Origin: Runella sp. CRIBMP
GTDB lineage: Bacteria > Bacteroidota > Bacteroidia > Cytophagales > Spirosomataceae
Length of the DNA: 64,000 nucleotides
Direction: 5' to 3'
Assembly (NCBI RefSeq): GCF_009905605.1
Contig: NZ_JAAAKZ010000004.1
Span: forward strand, 62,001 to 126,000
The notes under the pieces are model-generated. The model saw only the letters and a list, made by a program, of their open reading frames with translations, was not told the origin of the DNA and ran no database searches. Positions 42,801 through 50,574 of the stretch are shown here, piece by piece. A program made the position numbers and the translations under genes. Numbering within the stretch: the first letter of the stretch is position 1; every line of letters starts with the position of its first letter.

Positions 42801-44543
42801 TTTTCCTGCCTGTGTCTCAAAACGATACACCACTTTGCTCGGGGTCGTAATTTCTATAAACCCACTGCCCTGTATCATTGTATCAAAAACACCTATACTT
42901 TCTGGCACCCATGTTCCGCTTGAATTTTCCTTGTAATAGTGTAAAGTTCCGTCGGGATAATGCACTATTCTTCTGCGATTGGGGTCGGCGGATTCGCCAT
43001 AAGCCAATACGTAGCAGTTGAAAGAGTGCGTCCAACCACGCCCCAGTGGATTGTTAAAAAGCGAATCGGGCAATTCGGTCGTATAAGAATTGTAACTATG
43101 GGCAAAAACCAACGGCACTGTACCATCAATGGCAAAACTTGTTTTGGTGTAGTGGTTAAAATTCCCTCTGTCATTGCCAATGCCTACGCCCAGATTGTCG
43201 GGGCGGAAAGTGTTGGGAATGAAGAACCCAGCATTGATTTGGGCAAGCGTAGGTTTTGTGATACTTGCCGAGGTCATGATGCGGTAGAGCATCAAGAAAG
43301 CATCTTCGCGGGTGCAATTGGCATCGGGAAAAAAACTACCACCCGCCCCCGTAACAATGCCCAAATTATAAGCCTTTTGGATGTATTTGTAATAGCCGTG
43401 CGTAGTAGGGACATCGCTAAATGGTAATGTGCTGGTGCCGGTATTTTCGTCAATGTTCCATGCTTCGAGTAGAACTTTCAAAACAGCACCTCTACTGATA
43501 TAACTCAAAGGCTCAAAATAAGTACGATTTCTATCAAAAGGAGAACGTCCGTCTTGATATTGTAGGTAAGAGAGAATCTTAGGATAGCGAAGCGAATCAG
43601 AGTTGAAAGCTGCTGTTTGTAAATCTACAAAAGGAACATCAAACTTTTCTGCATTAAACGTATTTCCGGTTGGATTGTTAGCGAAGGCTATACGCTGGTT
43701 CAAATCCAAAAGGGATAGTGTGGTGATTTTGGCTAAATCAATGCGGGCAATGTTGGTAGAAGCACCAGTCGAAGGGCTTAAAATACGGTTGGCAGAAACA
43801 TTTTGGGGGGTATACCCTTTTATGATTTGTTGCTGACACAGATAATCAATAGCGGGTTGGGTTATGGTTGGGTTTACTCCACAGTTTGTAGTCGAATTAC
43901 AATCAGCGAAAGTACAATTTACTGTTACTGGTGGAGCCATGCAATATTGTACTGAACCTCCTGTGGGTTGCGAGATGGTAATGTTGGTATTTGTATTCGC
44001 ATAATTTAGAATACACATAATAAAAATTTGTCCTGCTTGGACAGAAATGCCCGAATTGACAACCGTGCCTCCACAGAGGCTGCTATGAGTTACACACGGT
44101 AACTCTACATTGGCATCTCCGTTATAATCACAAGCCAATGGTGTTTGAGTTGTTAAATTGCAGGCCTGCGAAAAATCGTTGTTAGGCAATGGACCCCAAA
44201 TGATACCGTCCACATCTACATTGGCTGAATTGGTAAAATTGAAGCGTAATGTTCCTGTTGTAAGTGCTTTTACATAAAACCACGTTTGATTATTTCGTGT
44301 ACTAATACAGTCCCAACTTGTATTGGTAGTACCATCTACACAGTTATTCCCCACAGGACCAGGATATGTAATAGAAGTATTGCTGCATACCAACTGCGAA
44401 GTTGGAAGCGTAAAAAATAAGTTACAACCTATGATTGGAGATTCACAAGTACTTAATGCAGCGAAAGTACTGAGACGCTTTTTATCTTGTGCATAACACG
44501 CACAGCTGATTGTCAAAATGATGAGAAGTCCTAGTTTTTTCAT
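39894..44543 (-). CDS. Giant SLH-RHS repeat surface protein with divergent C-terminal tip
   Basis: The 1549-residue protein has a signal peptide (about 1-18, SCACYAQ), then a Cys-rich beta region (20-230). Three SLH-like segments follow at about 235-440 (one reads FSDVPTTHGYYKYIQKA, then GIVTGAGGSFFPDANCTREDA). A DUF6531-like RHS start (VFAHSYNSY, GRGWTHSF) leads into some 20 YD repeats and the RHS core (YRYVGQHG-like FRYVGQHGVQYENANLYFMRARYYDP, GRFVSEDPI). The last 133 residues after the core match no family I know and are AT-rich. RHS proteins form cocoon-like shells that can hold C-terminal effectors. I start at the ATG at 44543; the frame opens at 44585. It follows a LytTR gene by 38 bases. 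Confidence 0.88.
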   Translation of the reverse strand: MKKLGLLIILTISCACYAQDKKRLSTFAALSTCESPIIGCNLFFTLPTSQLVCSNTSITYPGPVGNNCVDGTTNTSWDCISTRNNQTWFYVKALTTGTLRFNFTNSANVDVDGIIWGPLPNNDFSQACNLTTQTPLACDYNGDANVELPCVTHSSLCGGTVVNSGISVQAGQIFIMCILNYANTNTNITISQPTGGSVQYCMAPPVTVNCTFADCNSTTNCGVNPTITQPAIDYLCQQQIIKGYTPQNVSANRILSPSTGASTNIARIDLAKITTLSLLDLNQRIAFANNPTGNTFNAEKFDVPFVDLQTAAFNSDSLRYPKILSYLQYQDGRSPFDRNRTYFEPLSYISRGAVLKVLLEAWNIDENTGTSTLPFSDVPTTHGYYKYIQKAYNLGIVTGAGGSFFPDANCTREDAFLMLYRIMTSASITKPTLAQINAGFFIPNTFRPDNLGVGIGNDRGNFNHYTKTSFAIDGTVPLVFAHSYNSYTTELPDSLFNNPLGRGWTHSFNCYVLAYGESADPNRRRIVHYPDGTLHYYKENSSGTWVPESIGVFDTMIQGSGFIEITTPSKVVYRFETQAGKAGKYMLIKSIKDRNNNTLTFTNELGDGLYPRLKSVADPAGRTLNFLYKTSTNWLTEVNLSGVGVFNGRKITFDYHIPIDGDGYPDLKEYKEPDLNGTLKTTTYGYFTYTDSTAHLLKTITLPKGNVIDNTYQQRKLTSSRTMNGANVVQKMDVNLTPNYAGTVSSSSSVVKTTDENGLQKTTNYNHNTNGLPTQVTTTGTQPLDLGMDYGNSNDPTAVTRLMQNGTGVRIQYYSTPPYNVQLIKTAKAAGDSITQSFTYNGFNDVLTSTNGRGFTTTFEYNGTGNLTKITDPLGKNTLISRRTDGLVNIVTTPTGIQTTFGYNTYGNLTSTSVANGANPAIATSALYDALSRLTTTTDPRSKQTTYEYYANDLLKKTTAPMSVATNYNYDANDNLTTITNAKGFATTMSYNTQTDQLMSRSFGGKTESFTYYDDGSLKTYTNKHGNVFTFTYDASGRVKTDSYATYDYNPDGTLNTISNTSNGRNYILDYDYDLLKRISKTTLDSKAVQYAYDNNNNLTTLTYPDGKTVTYGYDNNDRLSTVTDWANRTTTYSYDDDGKLLNYTLPNGMKCIYTYDAAGRMTGMRNEKTGAVVLNSYTYVLDAAGNHLEENIVELYSAAISLTAGTTNYTTDNANLQTQAGSNTYGFDNNGAITTQAGQTLTYDTRDNLLTGYGNSYYYDGNETRRAKIGKRYIINELTNSVIAETDDAGTYQYYYVYGPTGLLYRQSVGGTTEFYHYDFRGSTIATTNATQTVVRQYQYDAFGKILQQTPTTDDNPFRYVGQHGVQYENANLYFMRARYYDPTTGRFVSEDPIWATNLYPYADNNPVMRTDASGLLSVVYNEKKNRFDIEITLADKIGSWLGGDVYDRIKETKEVVSFLNKNLKDIQTQEERVAYFYEFIENVDTYYGPYVTPGVLKLFKTPGVLKGINAIMGYDPVKFSEDEEAYEKYLESIDNAGRGSYKNVKVK

Positions 44544-44581
44544 AGTGAAAACTTGGTTTATTTTAGTTATTATTCTTCCCC

Positions 44582-44881
44582 TCACACCTTCCTCCTCCGC
44601 GCCACTTTCAGCCTAAGCCCATTTTGGAGGAGGATTTCGGATTTGGAGAGGTGGGTCTGGATATAGTCGCGGCGGATGAGGTAAGTCTTGTTTATGCGCA
44701 CAAACTCTTCTGCGGGGAGGCATTCCTCAAAGCGTTTAAGGGTTTTACTACAAACTGTTTTCGTGCCGTCGGCAAAGCGCAAGATTGTGTAGTTGCTGGC
44801 ACCTTCGAAGTACACGATCTTGTGGATGGGTACGGAAGGGTCGGCACGTAGTGGCCAAGCGGGTGGAGGGAGGACTTTCAT
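44582..44881 (-). CDS. Single-domain LytTR DNA-binding protein
   Basis: The 99-residue protein is essentially only a LytTR domain: IHKIVYFEGASNYTILRF, TKTVCSKTLKRFEECLP, FVRINKTYLIRRDYI, and the basic tail GLRLKVARRRKV. It has no receiver, so it may be regulated by abundance or by partner proteins. It lies directly upstream of the SLH-RHS gene (38-base gap to the chosen RHS start) and probably shares its transcript. That makes it the likely local regulator. An 11-bp inverted repeat containing ACCAATGGTT lies 68-96 bases upstream of its start. Confidence 0.88.
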   Translation of the reverse strand: MKVLPPPAWPLRADPSVPIHKIVYFEGASNYTILRFADGTKTVCSKTLKRFEECLPAEEFVRINKTYLIRRDYIQTHLSKSEILLQNGLRLKVARRRKV

Positions 44882-44948
44882 CGTGTTAGCGTATTAAAAT
44901 CGTAGCTGAAATAACTATATGCCCGCAAGATTTTGTCGAGAAAGTCCT

Positions 44949-44977
44949 ACCAATGGTTCAAATTTCGAACCATTGGT
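44949..44977. promoter_or_regulatory. Inverted repeat upstream of LytTR gene (candidate operator)
   Basis: A perfect 11-bp inverted repeat (44949-44959 with 44967-44977, 7-base spacer) sits upstream of the LytTR-RHS unit. Its right arm is part of a 15-base word (44963-44977) that recurs with one mismatch at 48968-48982, upstream of the kinase gene. Confidence 0.5.
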
Positions 44978-45010
44978 TTAAAAAGCTGCTTTTATGGCAA
45001 GAGGAGCTTG

Positions 45011-45895
45011 TTACCCCCTCCCCAACAATTTCTTGAAAAAACCTACTAGTGCACCAGATTGTGGGGCGAGGTGCTGTGGGGGATGGGTCAAAAATTGACG
45101 TAGGCGTTGGCCGCCTTGGCGTGAAGCGTACAAGGCTTTTGATGTGTGGTGAAGTTTGATAGCCAACTCACTGTGGTTGTAGTTGTCGAGGTAATCAAGG
45201 TTGATGAGCAGGGAGTTGCTCACCGTAAAAAAACGCGCGTCGGTGTAAAGCGTTTCGGTATAGTGGCCCAGATTACGGCTCGCAATGATTGTGCTGTGGT
45301 CTTTGAAATAAAAAGTGGTCATGCTGCTTTTGGCCTCCAAATACAGCACCTCGTCGAGCGATACCATCTGAATTGTACCCTTGAGGAGGGTAACGGCTAG
45401 GCGCCCGCGCGACGGGCGGGTAGGTGTGCGCAACAGGTCGAGGAGCATATCCAACTGTGCCATGCTTTGCAATGGCTCACGCTGACGAGCTACTTGCTGC
45501 ACGGCCTGTTGGAGTTCATCTCCACTAAATGGTTTTACCAGAAAATCAACAGCGGCGTATTTGAAAGCTTGGGTGGCGTTTTGAAAATTCTGGTGACCCG
45601 TCATAAAAATAATGCTCAACCCCTCCAAACACCCGTTTTGGCGCAGGTTGTCGAGTAGATGATAGCAGCTTCCGCCCGAAATCTGTACGTCGGTAATGAG
45701 CAAATCAGGCCGCATGTTGGCAATGAGCGCTGTACCATCGTCCACTGATGAAGCCATACCTACCACCTGTGCCTGCGGACACAGTTGCGCCAAAAACGTA
45801 CAGACGGTTTCAAGCTCGGCAGTGTTATCTTCTACAATAACGGTACGCAGCATACGGCCTTGGTTTGGGGATATGATTTCGCCACTGTTTTGCAT
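45011..45895 (-). CDS. LytTR-family response regulator
   Basis: The 294-residue protein has a receiver domain (VIVEDNTAE acidic pair near residues 21-23, phosphoacceptor Asp in LLITDVQIS, Thr in FMTGHQ, Lys in FLVKPF). A LytTR DNA-binding domain follows (about 160-265), with VSLDEVLYLEAKSSMTTFYF and FFTVSNSLLINLDYL. It is the LytR/AlgR-type partner of the sensor kinase encoded 12 bases upstream in the same direction. The receiver would fit equally well with an ATG at 45853, giving 280 residues. A low-complexity tail ends in FFKKLLGRG. It probably binds the shared motif before the kinase and LytTR-RHS operons (inference). Confidence 0.92.
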   Translation of the reverse strand: MQNSGEIISPNQGRMLRTVIVEDNTAELETVCTFLAQLCPQAQVVGMASSVDDGTALIANMRPDLLITDVQISGGSCYHLLDNLRQNGCLEGLSIIFMTGHQNFQNATQAFKYAAVDFLVKPFSGDELQQAVQQVARQREPLQSMAQLDMLLDLLRTPTRPSRGRLAVTLLKGTIQMVSLDEVLYLEAKSSMTTFYFKDHSTIIASRNLGHYTETLYTDARFFTVSNSLLINLDYLDNYNHSELAIKLHHTSKALYASRQGGQRLRQFLTHPPQHLAPQSGALVGFFKKLLGRG

Positions 45896-45907
45896 GTGGA
45901 GTATTGT

Positions 45908-48892
45908 TTAGACGTAACCAATCTGAATAGTTACCACTGTTCCAGTAGTTTTTTGTAGATCTTCTACGATAATCTCAATTTTATAACCCAACTGATTGAG
46001 CAGTTCCATACGAGTTTGGGTCAAACTCGTCGAAACTGACTGATGTTGTTTGTCAGGTTGTAGTTGAGCCGCGGCTTCACGGCCTATGCCGTCGTCTTCT
46101 ACTTTGCACACGAGGGTCTCGTCGGTAAGTGTCCAAAAGTGGATTTGTAGCGTTCCTTTTTCAGATTTGTGCAGCAGTCCGTGAACAATGGCGTTTTCGA
46201 CAAAAGGCTGAATTAAAAAGGGGGGCAGGCGGTGATTAGCTGGGTGAAGGCTGGTTTTTAACTCCAACACGTACTCAAACCGCCCTTCGTACTGCAACTG
46301 CATCAAGTCAACGTACATTCGAAGCAGTTCTACTTCGCGCTCCAACGAAATCTCGCGAGTGAAGGGATTGGAGTCAGTAGTTTCCTTGAATAACGAGTCT
46401 TCTAAATAGGCCCGCGTCAAGCGACTCATTTTGATGAGGTTGTCATTGGCCCGCTCGGTGTCTTGGGTGAGTACTAGTTTTTGGATGGCCGACAGTGCAT
46501 TGGACGTAAAGTGCGGGTTCATCTGCGACTGTATCGTTTGGGCTTGTAACAGGCGCATCTGCCGCTCGCGGGCTTCGATTTGGCGTTGTTGAGCCAGCAG
46601 ATTACGGCTTTTTTTGCGGTCACGCCACCATAAAAATCCAATGAGTACCGACAACAATGCTCCTATCAAGCTCGCATACCAAAAGAAATTGGGTGATTTC
46701 CAAAAGTACAGCGATACCACAAATTGAACCTTAGCTATACTCGAAGTACTGCCTTGAAGTGTACCCATGCGCGAGCGTATTTGCAAGTTATGGGTGCCAC
46801 CTGGTAGATTAGCCAAATGAACCACAGGGCTTTCTTGCCATTGGCTCCACGAGTCGCTGTAGTTTAGACGAAAGCTAAACTGGGAGCGGTAGGGTTTGTC
46901 CTCTCCCAATGATTCGACTTTGATGCTGACATTATTTTCGCCAAAAGGGAGACGTATTGGGTCGATTTGGCCCGAAAATGGCACGCGTTCTTGATTGACC
47001 TGGGTGATGATGGTTTGGATAGGGCGCACCCGCAAATCTAACTGCTGCGGGTCGAGTACTGACAAAACCGTGGACGACGTGAGCCAGATATGCCCGCGCG
47101 AATCACGATAGCTGCCCAACTGGCCGGGTTCTAAACCCAAAAAGCCGTTATGGTGATTAAATGTCTTTACTACCTCGTTGCCTTTTTGGTGAAGGTGTTT
47201 GAGGTCTATCACGTGCAAGTTTTGCATATCGCCCACCAGCAGGTGCGTGGGGGTAATTTGCTCTATCAACTGTACGTATTTGTTAAACTGTCCTTGCAAT
47301 ACCTCTTCAAAGTTGTCTTTTTGGGCGTTGTAGCGGCATAGTATCTCATGGCCTCCCGCCCAAAGCGTGCCTTTCCAGTCAAAATACAGTACAGCAATTC
47401 CTCTGGTAGGGAGTTTACCGTTATCTTTGGTGTAAGATTTATATTGTCGGGTGTCGGGGTCGTAGCGTTCGATGCCCAAACCCGCAAACCAATAGTCGCT
47501 GTTGGGGGCTACGGCATTACACATAATGAGGTGGTCAAAAAGGGGGGCTTTGCCTCTTATTGAATCGGTACGGTAGGGCGGTTGGGTTTCGATGGTGTAA
47601 AAATACTGATCACCAGCCGCGACTATTTTACGACGATTTTTGTCTTCGGCCAAACAGAACGCCATCGGGTTGCGCTTGGTAGGTCTGAAATACTGCCATT
47701 GTCCATTAGCATAACGATACACGCCCTCGGCTTCGGGAAGCCAACATGCCCCCGATTGGTCGCGTAGGGCGCGGTAGTACCACTGGTCAGGAAATATTGG
47801 TAAAGAAATCCGATGTTGCTGACTGTAACGATTGGAGACCGTTACGTAATTTTTGGGTAAATCAGTCAATTCTTTGCCATCAAATTCTTGCAATGATACC
47901 CTATAGTTACCAATCAAAAACTTCCCGTTGGCCTGTTCCACAACCGTCCAAGCGTAAGGCACTTGCTCGGTTGTGAAGTGTTTGAAACCGTTGCGAACTA
48001 ATCCCCATAAACCTTTTTCGGTAGGTAACCACAGTATCGAAGAGGCTGATTGGTTCAAAAACTGGTCATGCCCCGACATGGGCGGGTTCTTACCCAGCGA
48101 CTTGGGAGTGTTGCTGTTGGCGGGTAGGTAGTAGAGTTGGTCTTGGTGGGTAAATACAAAATCATAAGGCAGCACTTTGAGTACCTGTAATGTGTTTGGC
48201 GTTAACCTTAGATAGGGGACCAGTGCCTTGCCATTCCATATATAGCGTTCAGTATTGTTGGGTGTGATGGTTTTTATCAGATGAACATCCCCGTGGATTT
48301 GCACCATCATACCCAAACTTTTTCCAATCGTGCTGATTTTACCTTTTTGGTAACTGTAAATGTGGGTGTGGTTTTGTAGAAGATAGCTATCGCTAGCAGC
48401 ATGATAGGCGTATCCTAAGATGTTCTCTTTGAGTTTTTTTACCCAGGCAACGGTCAGTAAAGTATCGCCTTGTACTTCGAGCAAGGCCCCTTGTGCGGCT
48501 ACTTGTATTTTGTTTTGCTTGGTGAAAATTAAGTTTCCGAAGGTGTAAGGCGCTTGGTATTTTTTGAAAGTCCGCCCATCAAAACAAGCAATGATTCCTC
48601 CTCCTGTTAAAAACCAAATGTTGCCTTTTTTATCTTCTTGAATATCCGTTACTTCTCCATTCCAAAGTCCTTCTTTTTTGGTAAAGTTTTCAAATGTTTC
48701 GCCATTGAACTTACTGGCTCCGTACCAAGTGCCACACCACACGTAGCCACGACTGTCTTTGAGTACGGTCAGCACTTGGTTTTGTACCAAGCCGTCTTGG
48801 GTGGTGTATTTCAAGACAGGGTATTGCTGGGCAACGACTCTTGGGGTTATCAGCCACAAAATCAACCTTAAAACATAAAACAGATGCTTCAT
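45908..48892 (-). CDS. Sensor histidine kinase with two-component-regulator propeller (LytS type)
   Basis: The 994-residue protein has a signal peptide (ending near VVAQQ), a large periplasmic two-component-propeller region (about 25-640; repeats such as DGLVQNQVLTVLKDSRGYVWCGT and IQEDKKGNIWFLT) and a Y_Y_Y-like domain (about 640-730). One membrane helix follows (YASLIGALLSVLIGFLWW), then a coiled coil and a LytS-type kinase core with the phosphoacceptor His in QMNPHFTSNALSAIQ. The core also has PFLIQPFVENAIVHG and VEDDGIGREAA. It differs from SusR-type hybrid sensors in lacking a fused receiver and HTH. An in-frame TTG precedes the ATG at 48892. Ligand unknown. Confidence 0.93.
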   Translation of the reverse strand: MKHLFYVLRLILWLITPRVVAQQYPVLKYTTQDGLVQNQVLTVLKDSRGYVWCGTWYGASKFNGETFENFTKKEGLWNGEVTDIQEDKKGNIWFLTGGGIIACFDGRTFKKYQAPYTFGNLIFTKQNKIQVAAQGALLEVQGDTLLTVAWVKKLKENILGYAYHAASDSYLLQNHTHIYSYQKGKISTIGKSLGMMVQIHGDVHLIKTITPNNTERYIWNGKALVPYLRLTPNTLQVLKVLPYDFVFTHQDQLYYLPANSNTPKSLGKNPPMSGHDQFLNQSASSILWLPTEKGLWGLVRNGFKHFTTEQVPYAWTVVEQANGKFLIGNYRVSLQEFDGKELTDLPKNYVTVSNRYSQQHRISLPIFPDQWYYRALRDQSGACWLPEAEGVYRYANGQWQYFRPTKRNPMAFCLAEDKNRRKIVAAGDQYFYTIETQPPYRTDSIRGKAPLFDHLIMCNAVAPNSDYWFAGLGIERYDPDTRQYKSYTKDNGKLPTRGIAVLYFDWKGTLWAGGHEILCRYNAQKDNFEEVLQGQFNKYVQLIEQITPTHLLVGDMQNLHVIDLKHLHQKGNEVVKTFNHHNGFLGLEPGQLGSYRDSRGHIWLTSSTVLSVLDPQQLDLRVRPIQTIITQVNQERVPFSGQIDPIRLPFGENNVSIKVESLGEDKPYRSQFSFRLNYSDSWSQWQESPVVHLANLPGGTHNLQIRSRMGTLQGSTSSIAKVQFVVSLYFWKSPNFFWYASLIGALLSVLIGFLWWRDRKKSRNLLAQQRQIEARERQMRLLQAQTIQSQMNPHFTSNALSAIQKLVLTQDTERANDNLIKMSRLTRAYLEDSLFKETTDSNPFTREISLEREVELLRMYVDLMQLQYEGRFEYVLELKTSLHPANHRLPPFLIQPFVENAIVHGLLHKSEKGTLQIHFWTLTDETLVCKVEDDGIGREAAAQLQPDKQHQSVSTSLTQTRMELLNQLGYKIEIIVEDLQKTTGTVVTIQIGYV

Positions 48893-48967
48893 CAAGTTGG
48901 CATTTAGGCTGCGATGTTAGTAATTTCTCCCACAAAACGGCTCAGATTTTTCTGATTTTGGTTGTTT

Positions 48968-48982
48968 TTTCAAACCATTGGT
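48968..48982. promoter_or_regulatory. 15-base motif upstream of the sensor kinase gene
   Basis: TTTCAAACCATTGGT differs by one base from 44963-44977 upstream of the LytTR gene. It lies 76-90 bases before the kinase ATG. A shared operator for a LytTR-type regulator is the simplest reading. Confidence 0.45.
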
Positions 48983-49071
48983 AGAAATGAGGCGATTTAT
49001 TTACATGTAGTAGTATTGGAAAAGAAATAATAGCATCCTTCTGTCACTTGTGTCTTGTTAGCCAAAGCCTT

Positions 49072-49108
49072 AAAAAAACAACCCCTCGACGGAGGCCCGC
49101 CGGGGGTT
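49072..49108 (-). terminator. Rho-independent terminator of the sulfatase PUL
   Basis: On the minus strand, a stem formed by 49103-49108 and 49080-49085, with an inner CGG/CCG helix (90-92 with 97-99 of the same hundred), runs into seven T (A run 49072-49078 on plus). It is a close copy of the terminator at 57618-57654, with an identical 21-nt flank. Confidence 0.85.
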
Positions 49109-49173
49109 ACTGTTTTCGTTACCTATCAATTATCTATTATCTACTTTTTGTTTAATGAGCAATATTGAAAAAT

Positions 49174-50556
49174 TCACTTTTTCTTCAGAGGCCACATTTC
49201 TGACTTCACTCGGTTGTCGGCAAAGGCTTTTTCGGCTTTAGCTACGATGTCTGGATATTGGGCTGCCACGTTATTTTCTTCACCGATGTCTTTTTTTAGA
49301 TTATAGAGTTCCAATTTACCCCCTTTGGCACTTAACTTGACGGCTTTCCACTCTCCTCCCAATCGTACTGCTTGGTCAAAACCGCGCTCATAAAACTCCC
49401 AGTAGAGTGATTCATGTTTTTTCTTCAAGGGTTTTCCTTTGAGTGTATTGGCAAAAGAAAGTCCGTCTAAATCTTGGGTTTTGCTACCACCTGCCAACTC
49501 GGCTGCGGTTGGGAAAAAGTCCCAGTTGGCCAAGACGTCGTTGTTGGTCAATCCTTTTTTTACTTTGCCACCCCAAGCAATCAGCGGAACGCGGATTCCA
49601 CCTTCGTACATATCGCGCTTGATGCCCTTCAACGGGCCATTGCTATCAAAAAACACGGGGTCTGCTCCGCCTTCTTGGTGTGGGCCGTTGTCGGAAGTAA
49701 AGAATACGTAGGTGTTTTCAGTCAAATCAAGGGATTTTAATAAATCCATCAAACGCCCCATATCGCGGTCTAAGTGCGTAACCATGCCTGCAAAATTGGC
49801 CTTGGGTTGTGCCTGTGAGCGATAGCTACCCCCTTTTTGAATAAATGGAGTTTCTGGAAACAGACTTGTTTTTTCAGCACTTAAAAACGGAGAGACCGAC
49901 TCAGGCGTAGGGGCAAAAACCTCGGCGTGAGGCATCGTAATGGCCAAATACATGAAGAAAGGTTTTGCTTGGTTATTCTTGACAAATTCCAAAGCAGCAT
50001 CCATGATATACAGATGCGAATGCCTGAGTGAGTCAATGGGTTGAATCACGGTTTTGCCCTCTTTGATAGTCCAAAGATTGTTAGTAAAAAAATGATGGGC
50101 ATGAACGTGGTGGGTGTACCCCAAAAACTCATCCCAACCTTGCTTCTCGGGTGAGCCGGTATTATGTGCCTGTCCTAAGCCCCATTTACCAAAAATACCC
50201 GTGTGATAGCCGTTTTGTTTGAGATACTCGGCGATGGTAAAGTCTTCATCGCGCAGCGGTATTTCGCCATTGCCTCTGATGTAGGCATGACCCATGTGTT
50301 TGCCAGTCATCAAGGCACAGCGCGAAGGCGCACAAACCGTACTGCCAGAGTGGTAGTCAGTGTAACGAATACCTTCTTTTGCCATTTGATCGAGATGGGG
50401 TGTTTGGAATTTTTTCTGCCCGTAGCAGCTCAAGTCTCCATAGCCCAAATCATCGGCCATGACATAGATAATATTGGGTTTGGAAGTTGGTTTGGTGTTT
50501 TTAAAACCAAAAATGCCCACAGTGAGAAGCAGTGCAATGATGATTGAATATTTCAT
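49174..50556 (-). CDS. Secreted sulfatase (arylsulfatase, S1-type)
   Basis: The 460-residue enzyme has a hydrophobic signal segment (about 3-18), then PNIIYVMADDLGYGD, whose Asp35 and Asp36 bind calcium. The formylglycine motif CAPSR is at 75-79. Later come GYHTGIFGKWGLG, ITMPHAEVF and FFTSDNGPHQEGG. The Cys of CAPSR must be converted by a formylglycine-generating enzyme, which is not in the window. It should remove sulfate from a sulfated glycan in the periplasm. It is the last gene of the ECF/FecR/SusC/SusD locus, starting 18 bases after the SusD stop, so the locus probably targets a sulfated polysaccharide. Confidence 0.95.
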   Translation of the reverse strand: MKYSIIIALLLTVGIFGFKNTKPTSKPNIIYVMADDLGYGDLSCYGQKKFQTPHLDQMAKEGIRYTDYHSGSTVCAPSRCALMTGKHMGHAYIRGNGEIPLRDEDFTIAEYLKQNGYHTGIFGKWGLGQAHNTGSPEKQGWDEFLGYTHHVHAHHFFTNNLWTIKEGKTVIQPIDSLRHSHLYIMDAALEFVKNNQAKPFFMYLAITMPHAEVFAPTPESVSPFLSAEKTSLFPETPFIQKGGSYRSQAQPKANFAGMVTHLDRDMGRLMDLLKSLDLTENTYVFFTSDNGPHQEGGADPVFFDSNGPLKGIKRDMYEGGIRVPLIAWGGKVKKGLTNNDVLANWDFFPTAAELAGGSKTQDLDGLSFANTLKGKPLKKKHESLYWEFYERGFDQAVRLGGEWKAVKLSAKGGKLELYNLKKDIGEENNVAAQYPDIVAKAEKAFADNRVKSEMWPLKKK

Positions 50557-50574
50557 ATTATTGGGATTGCTTTT

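Noticed and set aside
40524-43427. Long plus-strand ORFs opposite the RHS gene
   Set aside because: They are low-complexity mirror frames of YD and SLH repeats with no domain or start signal of their own.
39894-44543. Classic RHS toxin-immunity pair
   Set aside because: No ORF resembling an immunity gene follows the tip, and the tip shows no toxin motif I can name.
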